Source of the DNA: Acidobacteriota bacterium
GTDB lineage: Bacteria; Acidobacteriota; Terriglobia; Terriglobales; Acidobacteriaceae
Reading direction: 5' to 3'
Length of the DNA stretch: 64,000 nt
NCBI GenBank assembly: GCA_021846275.1
Contig: JAJZBZ010000001.1
Coordinates: forward strand, 620,001-684,000
A program made the position numbers and the translations under genes. Below, in pieces: positions 37,521 to 46,817 of the stretch (its first letter is position 1; the number at the start of each line of letters is the position of its first letter). Below the pieces are notes generated by a model. That model worked only from the letters and a program-made list of their open reading frames with translations. It ran no database searches and had not been told where the DNA came from.

Positions 37521-38662
37521 CTCCGCTCGAAATTCTGCGCGCGCTCGTCGCCATTCCCAGCGTCTCGTCCGTCTCCAACCTTCCCGTCCTCGCATGGGTA
37601 GACGATTTCCTGCGCCCGCTCGGCTGGCAAACGCAAACCCAGCGCTACACCGACGAAGCAGGCATCGAAAAAGCCAACCTCCTCGCATACGCGCCCACCA
37701 TCGACAAACACATCGCCGCAAACACAGCGTCGCCGCTCGCCTTCGTCTGCCACACCGACACCGTCCCGCCCGCCGACGGCTGGCATGACCCATACACGCT
37801 CCAGATCGCCGACGGCCACGCGCACGGCCTGGGATCCTGCGACGTCAAAGCCGCTCTGGCCTGCTTCCTCGCCGCCGCGCTGCCGCAGCAGGCAATCCAG
37901 TCGCGCAAATCCATTCAGCCCGGCCTGGCCCTTGTGCTCACCGCCGACGAAGAGATCGGCTGCAAAGGCATGGACCGTCTGCTCGCATCTCTGCCACAGT
38001 TGCGCTTCGCGCGAGCCATCGTCAGCGAGCCAACCAGTCTCCGCCCCGCAGTCGCCGGCAAAGGCTACGGCCTGGCGCGCGTCACCGTCCGGGGCAGGGA
38101 AGCGCACTCGGCATTTCCACGCGAAGGCGTCTCCGCAATTGCTGCGGCAGCGGAACTTGTTCCTCGCATCCTCGCCGCATCCACCTGCGCAACGCACTCG
38201 CTCTTCGATCCGCCATCCACCACCTTCAACATCGGCACCATCACCGGCGGCACAGCCAAAAACATTCTCCCAGGCGAATGCTCGTTCCTCGTCGAGTGGC
38301 GCGCCGTGCCCAACGAAACCCCCGGCGCAATCCCCGCGCTCCTCAGCGAAATTCTCCGCGCCGAGCAGGACAAACTCCAGCCAGGCGTCACCGTCACGCT
38401 CGAAGTGCTGCGCGACGAGCCTGGTTTTGACCGCGCCACCGTCGCGCCGCTGGCCGATCATCTCGCCGCCGCGCTCGCTCGCCCGCTCACCGGCATCAGC
38501 TTCGGCTCGGAGGCCACGCGCGTCGCACGCATCGCAGGCGAAGTCGTCGTCCTCGGCCCCGGAGACATGCACACCGCGCACAGTGACCGCGAATGCGTCC
38601 CCATCGCCGAACTCAATGAGTGGACGCAAATCCTGCGTGACCTTTTTCGCCACGCATTCTGA
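37517..38662 (+). CDS. M20-family amidohydrolase (ArgE/DapE-like), probable N-formylglutamate deformylase role
   Basis: 381 residues, zinc-dependent M20 hydrolase. Metal-binding motifs are HTDTVP, GLGSCDVKAALA, TADEEIGCKGMDRL and the C-terminal FGSEATRVARIAGEVVVLGPGDMHTAHSDRE, which look most like acetylornithine deacetylase ArgE. It starts with GTG at 37517 that overlaps the hutI stop (GTGA), so it is the fourth gene of the hut operon. HutF makes N-formylglutamate, yet no HutG is visible in the operon; an ArgE-like enzyme that removes an N-acyl group from an amino acid is chemically suited to the missing step. That role is inference; arginine biosynthesis is the other option. Confidence 0.85.
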   Translation: MTPLEILRALVAIPSVSSVSNLPVLAWVDDFLRPLGWQTQTQRYTDEAGIEKANLLAYAPTIDKHIAANTASPLAFVCHTDTVPPADGWHDPYTLQIADGHAHGLGSCDVKAALACFLAAALPQQAIQSRKSIQPGLALVLTADEEIGCKGMDRLLASLPQLRFARAIVSEPTSLRPAVAGKGYGLARVTVRGREAHSAFPREGVSAIAAAAELVPRILAASTCATHSLFDPPSTTFNIGTITGGTAKNILPGECSFLVEWRAVPNETPGAIPALLSEILRAEQDKLQPGVTVTLEVLRDEPGFDRATVAPLADHLAAALARPLTGISFGSEATRVARIAGEVVVLGPGDMHTAHSDRECVPIAELNEWTQILRDLFRHAF

Positions 38663-38777
38663 ACAAATTCTCATCCAGCCGGACGCAACCATGGCACCCG
38701 GCTTGCCCTCACTTCGCATAGCTGTCCGCTGCGCCAACCAGCGCTCGGCTCAGCCTGCTACCCCTTACCTTACAGGG

Positions 38778-39110
38778 ATGATTTCCGAGTCAGTTCTTCT
38801 CAGGGTCAACGTCATGCAAATTGCTCCCGTGCAGCCACAACCCGTTGCCCCGACCCATGCCAATCTGCATGGCGCGGGAGGTCACGCGCAAGGGCACATA
38901 CTCCGTCCTCGCATCACCGAGGATGTTTCCACCGAAGACAGCGAATCCCTCTGGATGGCCAGCGCCTGGCGCGGCAACTCCGGCGGCAATCCGAACGATC
39001 AGCCAGCGGCCGCTTCCGGCACAGAGACTTCCGCAACGCAAACTCCCGCCGCCGAATCCACAACCCCGGCCGCGCCGCCCACCGGCTCACGCATCTCCTA
39101 CTGGGCCTGA
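38778..39110 (+). CDS. Possible small hypothetical protein
   Basis: An open frame of 110 residues with a Pro/Ala/Thr-rich, low-complexity C-terminus (SATQTPAAESTTPAAPP). Starts at 38778 or 38814 are possible; both have an AGGG-like sequence nearby. No domain is visible. It overlaps the convergent Gph gene end by 13 bases. The frame may simply be a chance opening in GC-rich DNA. Confidence 0.35.
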   Translation: MISESVLLRVNVMQIAPVQPQPVAPTHANLHGAGGHAQGHILRPRITEDVSTEDSESLWMASAWRGNSGGNPNDQPAAASGTETSATQTPAAESTTPAAPPTGSRISYWA

Positions 39111-39820
39111 GCGCCGCGCAGCGCCAGCGCCCACTCCGCCGCGTGCTCCACTTCCACATCCGGCCCAGCCTCGCGCATCCGCTCCGGTGCCAGCCCAAAT
39201 CCGCAGCCCATCGACCACGCACCCGCATTCCGCGCCGTCTGCACGTCCACCTCGGAGTCGCCAATCATCAGCGTCGTCTCCGGCCTCGCGCCCAGGCTCG
39301 CCATCACATGCAGCAGCCCTTCCGGATCCGGCTTCTTCGTCGCAAAACTATCTCCGCCCAGGATCAAGGAAAAGTATTGCGCCAGTCCCAGCCCGTCGCA
39401 GATCGCCCGCGCCGGACCGACCGGCTTGTTCGTCAGTACAGCCATCTGCGGCGGCGTGGCACCGTCCGCAATCGCAGCCAGCGACTCCATCACGCCCGCA
39501 TACGCCCGCGTGTAATCCAGCTTGTGCGCGCGATACCAGGTCAGGAAATACTCCAGCGCCTCGCGATGAAATTCCTCATCGTTCGCCATCGACTCCGGCA
39601 GCTCACCCGGCTCCAGCAGCGCGCGCCGGATCAGCATCCCCGCGCCATCGCCGATGAAGCTCGCAATCAACCCGTCGCCCAGAGTGCGCAGCCCAAAGTG
39701 CTCCAGCGTCGCATTCACCGAGTTGCACAGATCCTTGCTGGAGTCGATCAGCGTCCCATCCAGATCGAAGACCAGCAGCCGCAGTTTTTCCGTGGGCACC
39801 GCCCGATGAAAACGAATCAT
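39098..39820 (-). CDS. gph: HAD-superfamily phosphoglycolate phosphatase (Gph type)
   Basis: 240 residues. HAD motif I FDLDGTLIDS (nucleophile Asp19, Asp21), motif II VLTNKP, motif III with KKPDPEGLLHVM and motif IV MIGDSEVDVQTARNAG are complete, with an alpha-helical cap between I and II. Gph hydrolyses 2-phosphoglycolate from DNA repair or oxygenation side reactions; the symbol is by family resemblance. The start ATG at 39820 lies inside a small inverted repeat ATACAC-CATCA-GTGTAT (39819-39835) which may hide it. Confidence 0.85.
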   Translation of the reverse strand: MIRFHRAVPTEKLRLLVFDLDGTLIDSSKDLCNSVNATLEHFGLRTLGDGLIASFIGDGAGMLIRRALLEPGELPESMANDEEFHREALEYFLTWYRAHKLDYTRAYAGVMESLAAIADGATPPQMAVLTNKPVGPARAICDGLGLAQYFSLILGGDSFATKKPDPEGLLHVMASLGARPETTLMIGDSEVDVQTARNAGAWSMGCGFGLAPERMREAGPDVEVEHAAEWALALRGAQAQ

Positions 39821-39911
39821 ACACCATCAGTGTATCGGCCTCGCCGTCTGCCAGGACAGTCTGGCAACCCGTTTACGCGCCGCCATAAAACAGCACCATT
39901 GCGAGCGAGCG

Positions 39912-40772
39912 TCAGTCCACGCGAACATTGCCGCTGCCCGTACGCACCTCAATCGTCGCCCCGCCGCCACGCACCTTCGCGTGGAACGAGTGATGCGTCG
40001 ATTGCACCTCCGTCATCGGCGCGCTGTTGTCGAAATGAACATCGCCCGAGCCTGTGTGCGCGTCGAGCGTAAACCCCGCCTGGCCAGGCTTGATCTCCAC
40101 GTCGCCTGATCCGGTCGTGATGTACCAGCCCGCCGTCGGATTGCCGTTCAGATGCAGATTGCCCGATCCTGTCGAAGCGCGCAGCGCGCCCGCAATCCCG
40201 CGCAGCGTGATGTCGCCCGACCCGGTATCGGCGCGCACATCGCCGCTGCCGCCGGAGTCGATCACGATATTCCCCGATCCCGTGCTCGCCGTGAATCCGC
40301 CCGTCAGCCCACTGGCGCGAATGTCGCCCGATCCCGTCCGCAGTCGCGCATGGCTGCCCACGCCGTCGTCGGTCACATTGCCGCTGCCCGTGTTCATCTC
40401 CAGCATGGCGCCAGCCGGAGCCTCGATCGTGTAATCAATCGAGACGCAGTGCAGATCATGCAGATGCGCGCCCACCGTGACGATGTCGCCCGTCTGCTCA
40501 ATCGGCGGATTCTGCGCAATGGCCTCCATCTGCGCATCGCTTGTCCGAGGCTCGCCGAATACCCATCCGCAGCCGTGCTTCACCACGCCCACAATCTGTA
40601 TCTCGTTGCTCGTGCCCTGCGACAGCCGCACATTGCCCGAACCGTTCATCAGGTGCAGCGTGCTCGTCGCGCTCACCTTCAGCGTCCGCTCAAATCGCGC
40701 ATCGGCCCGCGCCAGCAGGGAAGTCGTCGCCATCAGCGCACAGCCCAGCACATATCCAACCATTCGTTTCAT
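39912..40772 (-). CDS. Exported DUF4097-type beta-solenoid protein with TGSGN/D repeats
   Basis: 286 residues. A Sec signal (MKRMVGYVLGCALMATTSLLARAD) is followed by a repetitive all-beta region in which the motif (T/N)GSG(N/D)(V/I/L) returns nine times at roughly 17-20 residue intervals, as in DUF4097 (head GIN/adhesin-like) right-handed beta-helix proteins. The ATG at 40772 has GAGGAGAG just before it; the longer frame to 40847 overlaps the upstream gene. It follows the MacA-like adaptor by 61 bases on the same strand. Function unknown; likely periplasmic or surface-associated. Confidence 0.85.
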   Translation of the reverse strand: MKRMVGYVLGCALMATTSLLARADARFERTLKVSATSTLHLMNGSGNVRLSQGTSNEIQIVGVVKHGCGWVFGEPRTSDAQMEAIAQNPPIEQTGDIVTVGAHLHDLHCVSIDYTIEAPAGAMLEMNTGSGNVTDDGVGSHARLRTGSGDIRASGLTGGFTASTGSGNIVIDSGGSGDVRADTGSGDITLRGIAGALRASTGSGNLHLNGNPTAGWYITTGSGDVEIKPGQAGFTLDAHTGSGDVHFDNSAPMTEVQSTHHSFHAKVRGGGATIEVRTGSGNVRVD

Positions 40773-40833
40773 CGTTCTCTCCTCATTTCCGTTTGCAAAT
40801 TTCCGCCAGCAAATTCTTATCTGCTTCGCGCGC

Positions 40834-42033
40834 TCACTGCAACACAACCGTATCGCCCTCGCGCAGCCCGCTCACAATCTCCGTAATCGATCCATTCGAC
40901 AGTCCCACCACCACCGGCACTTTGCGCATTCCGCTCTTCTGGTGCGGGTCCGGAACCTCGACCGTCGCCTGTTTCTGGTTGTCATAAGTAATCGCGTTTT
41001 CCGGCACCGTAAGCACGTTCCGGTGCTCGCCCAGCAGAATCTCCGCGTTCGCCGTCATCTGCGACTTCAACTCGCCATTCGGATTGTTGATCGACACACG
41101 CACCTCAAACGTCGTTACGTTGTCTTTCTCCACGCCCATCGGAGAAATCTTCGTCACCTTGCCATCGAAGTAGCGATTGCGAAAGCTTTCCACCTTGATC
41201 CGTGCCGGCTGGCCCAGATAGACGTGCGCAATATCCGACTCATCCACCTTGCCCTTGACGTAAACCTCATGCGTATCGCCCAGCGTCATCACCAGCGTCG
41301 CCGTCGAGCCAAGCACGAGGATTGAACTGACGGCGTCGCCAATCTCCACATCGCGCGACAGCACCTCGCCATCCATCGGAGCCGTGATTGTCGTGTAGCT
41401 CAACTGCTCCAAAAGCTGATCGAGCGTCGCCTGATTCTGCGCCACCTGCGCCTCGGCCTGCTTCAGCTTCGCCTGGTCCACCACAATCGCCGCGCGCGAA
41501 GAATTCCGCTTGTTCAGCTCCGCCTCGTAGTCGCGCCGCGCATTGTCCAGTGACTGCTGCGGCACCAGCCCCTGCTGCAACATCGCCTCATTCCGATCGA
41601 GCGTCGCCTTGTACATCGGCAGGTCTGGAGCCTTCGCGTTCACGCGGTCCTGTGCAATATCGGCCTCGATGATGCCCACATTCGCCTTCGCCGCGCTCAG
41701 TTGCGCGCGCTGCGCCGATACCTGCGCCAGAATCTCCTGCTGATCGAGCTGCGCCAGCGGCTGACCCTTGCTCACGCGATTGTTAATATCCACAAACAGC
41801 TTCTCCACAATCCCCGAAGCCTTCGACTTCACCTCCACCTGCGTAATCGGTGTAATCTTTCCCGTCGCCACCACCGAGCGCATCACGTCCGCGCGCGTCA
41901 CCCTCGCCAGCTTGTTCGGGTCAATAGGATTCCCGCTCGCCAGGTGAGCCAGCGCCACACCCGCACCCGCCACCACCACTGCAATCCCTGTTCCGAGCCA
42001 CAGCCAGAAACGTGATTTCTTCCGTCCCTTCAC
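40834..42033 (-). CDS. HlyD/MacA-like periplasmic adaptor (membrane fusion protein)
   Basis: 399 residues. A short cytoplasmic basic N-terminus, one membrane helix (about 8-32), a lipoyl domain (VEVKSKASGIVEKLFVDINNRVSKGQPLAQLD), a coiled-coil hairpin (about 95-205), then beta-barrel and membrane-proximal domains with TTITAPMDGEVLSRDVEIGDAV. This is a MacA-type adaptor for an ABC (MacB) or RND pump. No pump or TolC-like gene is adjacent, so its partner is elsewhere. It heads a two-gene minus-strand unit with the DUF4097 protein, and is divergent from the CBS protein (187-base gap). Confidence 0.92.
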   Translation of the reverse strand: MKGRKKSRFWLWLGTGIAVVVAGAGVALAHLASGNPIDPNKLARVTRADVMRSVVATGKITPITQVEVKSKASGIVEKLFVDINNRVSKGQPLAQLDQQEILAQVSAQRAQLSAAKANVGIIEADIAQDRVNAKAPDLPMYKATLDRNEAMLQQGLVPQQSLDNARRDYEAELNKRNSSRAAIVVDQAKLKQAEAQVAQNQATLDQLLEQLSYTTITAPMDGEVLSRDVEIGDAVSSILVLGSTATLVMTLGDTHEVYVKGKVDESDIAHVYLGQPARIKVESFRNRYFDGKVTKISPMGVEKDNVTTFEVRVSINNPNGELKSQMTANAEILLGEHRNVLTVPENAITYDNQKQATVEVPDPHQKSGMRKVPVVVGLSNGSITEIVSGLREGDTVVLQ

Positions 42034-42220
42034 CTATCCATCCTCCGCACGCGCTTCCGCGTCGTCCTGTCATCCGTGAAATCTGCGCCCACCGTCACTT
42101 GCAATTTCGCCGTACAACAGCCCATACGCAGCCGCCCGCCATTTCGTTCCATCCCCCGTCCCATCCCCGCTTTCCAGACTTGCATTCCAAACCCCGCGCC
42201 AGTGTTAGACTCAGGTCCAA

Positions 42221-43579
42221 ATGCAGGGTCACGCTCTACTCCAGTCGGTCGCCGTTGTCGGCCTCATTCTGGCCAACGGATTCTTCGTCGCCGCCGAGTT
42301 TGCGCTCGTCTCCCTGCGCCGCACGCGCGTCGATCAGCTTGTTGACGATGGCGTCGCAGGCGCGTCCGCCGTCCGTCGCCTGCAACAGGATCTGGACAGC
42401 TTTCTGCCCGCCGTACAGCTTGGCGTCACGCTCTGCAGTCTCGCTCTCGGCTGGATCGGCGAACCATTCGCCTCCAGTCTTCTGCTTGGCCTGCTTCACC
42501 GGCTGCCCCGCGCTCAGGCGCTTGCCCACATCGCCTCCGCCGCACTCGGCTTTGCGCTCATCACCTATCTCCAGGTTCTGCTCGGAGAGCTTGCGCCCAA
42601 GTCCCTCGCCCTGCGGCGCATGGAGGCCGTGGCCATCGCCGTCGCCGGACCCATGCTGTTCTTCATGGCGCTCACGCGCCCGGCGCTGCGCTTTCTTCAG
42701 CACTCCGCCCGCGCCGTGCTCGCCGTCTTCGGCGTCCCGCTCACCGTTGAACTCTCCGCGCACTCACCCGAAGAACTCAAGCTGACCGCCACAGCCACGC
42801 GCCGCATGGATATGATCTCCGATTTTCAGGAACAATTAATTCACCGCACGCTTGAGATCGACGAGCTGACCGTGCGTCAGATCATGACCCCGCGTCAGCA
42901 GATCATCTCTCTCGCCGCCGACACGCGCATTGAGCAGGCCAGCGCAAGCTTCAGCGAACATCTCCACTCCCGCGTGCCCGTCTACGAAGACGCGCCCGAG
43001 CACATCGTCGGCATCGTATACGCCAAGGACATCGCGCGGCTCATGCACTTCCAGAGCACCGCGCGCTCGACCGCCATCGCCGAACTGCGCCTGCGCCAGA
43101 TCATGCGCGACGTGCTCTTGGTTCCGGAGACCAAATCCGTCGCCGGACTCATTGAAGACTTCCAACGCCGTCGCCGTCAGATCGCCATCGTCGTCGATGA
43201 GTATGGCACCACCGTCGGCCTCGTCACCGTCGAAGACGCCATCGAACAGCTCACCGGCGAAATCGACGACGAATTCGACGATCCCGTCCGCCCCATCCTC
43301 ACCACAGCCTCCGGCGCGCTCCTGCTCGACGGCAGCCTCAACCTCCGCGACCTCGAAACTCAGATGCAGTGGTCGCTGCCGCGCGAGGCCGATGTCGAAA
43401 CCCTCGCCGGATTCGCGCTCACTCAGCTTGGCCGCATCCCTGTTCCCGGCGAGTCCTTTGTGTTTGACGGCCGCCGATTCACCGTCACCGAAATGGACGG
43501 CCGCCGCATCGCTCAACTGCGCATGGAACTCCTCACGCCACGCGAAGTCGAACCCATGCCCACTGAGCCGCAGCCATGA
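42221..43579 (+). CDS. Hemolysin-family CNNM/CBS/CorC_HlyC protein
   Basis: 452 residues. An N-terminal CNNM transmembrane domain (about 1-190, with ANGFFVAAEFALVSLRRTRVDQLV) is followed by two CBS domains (about 215-330, with RQIMTPRQQIISL and VVDEYGTTVGLVTVEDAIEQLTGEI) and a C-terminal CorC_HlyC domain (about 345-440). Such proteins are thought to export Mg2+ or other divalent metal. The start at 42221 has AGG five bases upstream. It overlaps folK by ATGA. Confidence 0.93.
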   Translation: MQGHALLQSVAVVGLILANGFFVAAEFALVSLRRTRVDQLVDDGVAGASAVRRLQQDLDSFLPAVQLGVTLCSLALGWIGEPFASSLLLGLLHRLPRAQALAHIASAALGFALITYLQVLLGELAPKSLALRRMEAVAIAVAGPMLFFMALTRPALRFLQHSARAVLAVFGVPLTVELSAHSPEELKLTATATRRMDMISDFQEQLIHRTLEIDELTVRQIMTPRQQIISLAADTRIEQASASFSEHLHSRVPVYEDAPEHIVGIVYAKDIARLMHFQSTARSTAIAELRLRQIMRDVLLVPETKSVAGLIEDFQRRRRQIAIVVDEYGTTVGLVTVEDAIEQLTGEIDDEFDDPVRPILTTASGALLLDGSLNLRDLETQMQWSLPREADVETLAGFALTQLGRIPVPGESFVFDGRRFTVTEMDGRRIAQLRMELLTPREVEPMPTEPQP

Positions 43580-44130
43580 ATCCATCGCTCGCCACCATCG
43601 CCCTCGGAGCCAACATCCGCTCGACCATCGGCGCGCCCGCCGTCACGCTCGCCGCCGCACTCGACGCGCTGCGTCCGCTCGGCGAATTGTCCGCCGTCTC
43701 GTCCCTCTGGCTCACGCCGCCCGTCGGATTCGCCGACCAACCGTGGTTCCACAACGCCGTCGCGCAACTGCGCACCCCGCTCGATCCAGCCTCACTGCTC
43801 ACCGAGCTACTGCGCATCGAGATGAGCTTCGGTCGCAACCGCGCCATCGCGCCCGCCAACGGCCCGCGCACGCTCGATCTTGACCTGCTGCTCTACGACG
43901 ATCGCCTGCTCTCGACCAAAGAACTCACTCTGCCGCATCCGCGACTCACCGACCGCGCCTTCGTCCTGCTGCCGCTTGCCGAAATCGCACCCACGCTCGT
44001 CCATCCCCTCACCCGGCTCACCATCGCCGACCACCTCGCGCTGCTGCCTGCCGAGCATCGCGCCGCCTGCACGCAACTCAATTCCCGACCGCAATTCCCA
44101 CCTGAAACCCAACCGCCTTCACGCTCCTGA
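43576..44130 (+). CDS. folK: 6-hydroxymethyl-7,8-dihydropterin pyrophosphokinase
   Basis: 184 residues. It pyrophosphorylates hydroxymethyl-dihydropterin in folate synthesis. ALGANI at the N-terminus, WFHNAVAQLRT, SFGRNRAI-x-NGPRTLDLDLLLYDD and LTLPHPRLTDRAFVLLPLAEIAP make the identity clear, with the metal-binding DLD. The start overlaps the preceding gene by four bases (ATGA). Folate production links loosely with the formimidoyltransferase in the window. Confidence 0.95.
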   Translation: MNPSLATIALGANIRSTIGAPAVTLAAALDALRPLGELSAVSSLWLTPPVGFADQPWFHNAVAQLRTPLDPASLLTELLRIEMSFGRNRAIAPANGPRTLDLDLLLYDDRLLSTKELTLPHPRLTDRAFVLLPLAEIAPTLVHPLTRLTIADHLALLPAEHRAACTQLNSRPQFPPETQPPSRS

Positions 44131-44161
44131 ATTCCACACACGCTTCATTTACATTAGGGAG

Positions 44162-45508
44162 ATGCCCTCAGCATCCCGCGCCGAATGGAAGGCCGAAATC
44201 TCCGCGCTCGTCACCCTCGCCGTGCCCGTCGTGCTCAGCGAACTGGGCTGGATGGCGCAGGGCGTCGTCGACACCATCATGGTCGGCCGCCTCGGCCCGG
44301 ATGCCATCGGCGCGGTCGCCCTCGGCAACGCAGTCTTTTACACCCCGTCGCTCTTCGGCATCGGCCTTCTGCTCGGCCTCGACACCGCCGTCGCCCAGGC
44401 CTACGGGCGCGGCGACCACGACGACTGCCACCGCTGGCTCGCTCAGGGCATCTACCTCGCGCTCGCCATCGCGCCCGCGCTCATGCTGCTCATCGCGCTG
44501 GCCAGCCTCGGTTACGCCCGCTTCGGCATCGCGCCCGAGGTCGCCCATCCCGCCGCCGCCTACGTCCGCGTGCTTGTCTTCAGCCTGCCTCCGCTGCTGC
44601 TCTACGCCGCCGCGCGCCGCTATCTCCAGGGCGTCGGCCAGGTCAAGGTCATCACCCTCACCTACGTCCTCGCCAACCTTCTCAACTGGGCAGGGAACTG
44701 GCTGCTCATCTACGGCCACTGGGGCTTTCCCGCGCTCGGCGTGCGCGGCTCGGCGCTCTCCACCGTCTTCGCCCGCATCGGCATGGCCGCCTCGCTGATA
44801 TTTTTCGCCTGGCGATACGAGCGCCAGCGCGGCCATCCCCTCTTTCATCACTGGGCCGCGCCAAAGTGGGATCGCCTCCGCTCGCTCATCCGCCTCGGCC
44901 TGCCCGCCGCCGGTCAGATCACCCTCGAAGTCGGCGCCTGGAACACCGCCACGCTCGCCGCCGGATGGGTCAACCCCATCGCCCTCGCCACGCACCAGAT
45001 CGCGCTCAACTACGCCAGCATCACCTACATGGTCCCGCTCGGCATCTCCTCAGCCGCCGCCGTCAGCGTCGGCCACGCCATCGGCGCTCGCCGATTCGCC
45101 AACGCCCGCCGCGCCGCCTGGATCGCGCTCGCCCTCGGCACTGCCTTCATGCTGTTCGCCGGCGTCGTCTTCCTGCTCGTCCCGCGACCGCTCATCGAGC
45201 TTTACACCAGCGACCCGCGCGTCCTCGCGCTCGGCCCGTCCCTCCTGCTCATCGCCGCAGCCTTCCAGGTCTTCGACGGCATCCAGACCATCTGCACCGG
45301 AGCCTTGCGCGGCCTTGGCCAGACCCGCATTCCCATGTATGCCAACTTCGTCGGCTACTGGCTGCTTGGCCTGCCGCTCGGCCTCCTGCTCTGCTTCACG
45401 CTCCGCTGGGGTGTACACGGCATCTGGACCGGACTCACCCTCGCCCTCATCGTCATCTCGCTCACGCTGCTGCTGCGCTGGAGCAGGGAAGCGAGCCGCC
45501 TCGCCTGA
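44162..45508 (+). CDS. MATE-family multidrug/cation exporter (NorM type)
   Basis: 448 residues with 12 membrane helices in two related halves. The N-half has ELGWMAQGVVDTIMVGRLGPDAIGAVALGN and the C-half LGLPAAGQITLEVGAWNTATLAAGWV, the standard MATE openings of each half. It exports cationic drugs in exchange for Na+ or H+; which ion cannot be told. The ATG at 44162 has AGGG just ahead. It lies 31 bases after folK on the same strand. Confidence 0.92.
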   Translation: MPSASRAEWKAEISALVTLAVPVVLSELGWMAQGVVDTIMVGRLGPDAIGAVALGNAVFYTPSLFGIGLLLGLDTAVAQAYGRGDHDDCHRWLAQGIYLALAIAPALMLLIALASLGYARFGIAPEVAHPAAAYVRVLVFSLPPLLLYAAARRYLQGVGQVKVITLTYVLANLLNWAGNWLLIYGHWGFPALGVRGSALSTVFARIGMAASLIFFAWRYERQRGHPLFHHWAAPKWDRLRSLIRLGLPAAGQITLEVGAWNTATLAAGWVNPIALATHQIALNYASITYMVPLGISSAAAVSVGHAIGARRFANARRAAWIALALGTAFMLFAGVVFLLVPRPLIELYTSDPRVLALGPSLLLIAAAFQVFDGIQTICTGALRGLGQTRIPMYANFVGYWLLGLPLGLLLCFTLRWGVHGIWTGLTLALIVISLTLLLRWSREASRLA

Positions 45509-45673
45509 CCATTCCCATTCGCTTCCATCCGGTTGATTCCGCGTTTCACCCCGCAACAATTTCGCAGAAACCCCTTGCATTCGCCGTTTTTTCGGCGTCT
45601 ACTTATCGACAATTCCGCAGCGGCCCATCCATGCGAGCCATTTCCCAGGCGGAATCCATCGCGGAGGTGTCCC

Positions 45674-46753
45674 ATGACCACGCACACGCATCGCTTCGAT
45701 CACCCTTTGCTCACCCGCATCCTGCTCGCGCTTGCCATCCTCATCGGCCTCGTCCTCTTCGCCGTACCCGCGCGCGCGGCAGCCTCGTCCTATCCCTGGT
45801 CTTCGATCCTCTTCAACGGTGATCCGCACTTCGAGCACAGCTTCACCATGCCCTTCGAATACTCCAAGGACCACATCTTTCTCAACCTCACCATCAACGG
45901 CCATCCCGGCATGGTCTTCCTCTTTGACACCGGCTCCAACGTCAACATCCTCGACATCACCACCTCACAGCAGCTTGGCTTCCATCCCGTCTTTCTCACC
46001 AAGGAGCGCGGCGTCGGCTACGGCAGCGGCAAAGTCCGCATCGCCGCCGCCACCAACATGGACGCCCGCCTCGGAGCCATCCACATTGCCGACGCCATGA
46101 CCCTCGTCGATCTCCACAACCTCGAACTGCTCAATGTCCATCACCTCGACGGCATCCTCGGCCAGCCCGTCCTCAGGCAGTTCATCATTGAAATCGACTT
46201 TGCCGACCGCCTCATCACCTTTTACCCGCGTCGCGGCTTCCTCTACGCCGGCAACGGAGAAGTGCTCAACCTCGTCACAACCGGTGAATCCCTGGTCGTT
46301 CCCGTGGAGCTTGCCACCGGCACCCGCCGCGAGCACGATGCGCTCCTCGACCTCGACACCGGCAGTGACGCCACCGTCATGCTCTACTCCAACTTCATCC
46401 AAAAATCGCACATCGCCGAAACCGGCCGAAAAGGCGCACTGTCCCTGGTCCCCGCGGCAGCCTACGGCATCGGTGGCATGTTTGACCTTCAGTCCGTCGT
46501 CGTCCCCTACTGCCTCATCGGACACACCGAGATGCACGCCATGCCGGTCTTCCTCATGCACACCACGCCGGACTTCTCCGGCAGACGCCGCACCGATGGC
46601 GTCGTTGGAACAAACATTCTCTCGCTCTTCCGCCGCGTCGTCTTTGACGCTCCTCACGGGCGCGTCATCCTCGAACGCCGCACGTCCATGAACCTCGCCA
46701 TCGACAACACCGAAGACGCCAAAGGCGTCGGCTCCATCTGGGTGCAACCATAG
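45674..46753 (+). CDS. Exported aspartyl protease-like protein with two retropepsin halves
   Basis: 359 residues. The ATG at 45674 is preceded by an ideal GGAGGT at five to six bases and starts a basic leader and a membrane/signal helix (about 14-35) ending in ARAAA. Two retropepsin-like half domains follow, each with a DTGS motif: Asp85 in FLFDTGSNVNILD and Asp228 in LDLDTGSDATVML, each with a hydrophobic-hydrophobic-Gly later (DGILGQPVL, DGVVGTNIL). The two halves could pair inside one chain as in pepsin. Family resemblance is to PF13650/TIGR aspartyl-protease-like proteins. It stands alone. Confidence 0.85.
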   Translation: MTTHTHRFDHPLLTRILLALAILIGLVLFAVPARAAASSYPWSSILFNGDPHFEHSFTMPFEYSKDHIFLNLTINGHPGMVFLFDTGSNVNILDITTSQQLGFHPVFLTKERGVGYGSGKVRIAAATNMDARLGAIHIADAMTLVDLHNLELLNVHHLDGILGQPVLRQFIIEIDFADRLITFYPRRGFLYAGNGEVLNLVTTGESLVVPVELATGTRREHDALLDLDTGSDATVMLYSNFIQKSHIAETGRKGALSLVPAAAYGIGGMFDLQSVVVPYCLIGHTEMHAMPVFLMHTTPDFSGRRRTDGVVGTNILSLFRRVVFDAPHGRVILERRTSMNLAIDNTEDAKGVGSIWVQP

Positions 46754-46817
46754 AAGGACTTCGTTTTGCCGTTTGATCCTTGTCCCGCTGAGACCGGCTT
46801 GACCTGCGCATTCGTCG

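Noticed and set aside
39819-39835. Small palindrome at the gph start
   Set aside because: Only 6-bp arms; insufficient to call an operator, mentioned with the gene only.
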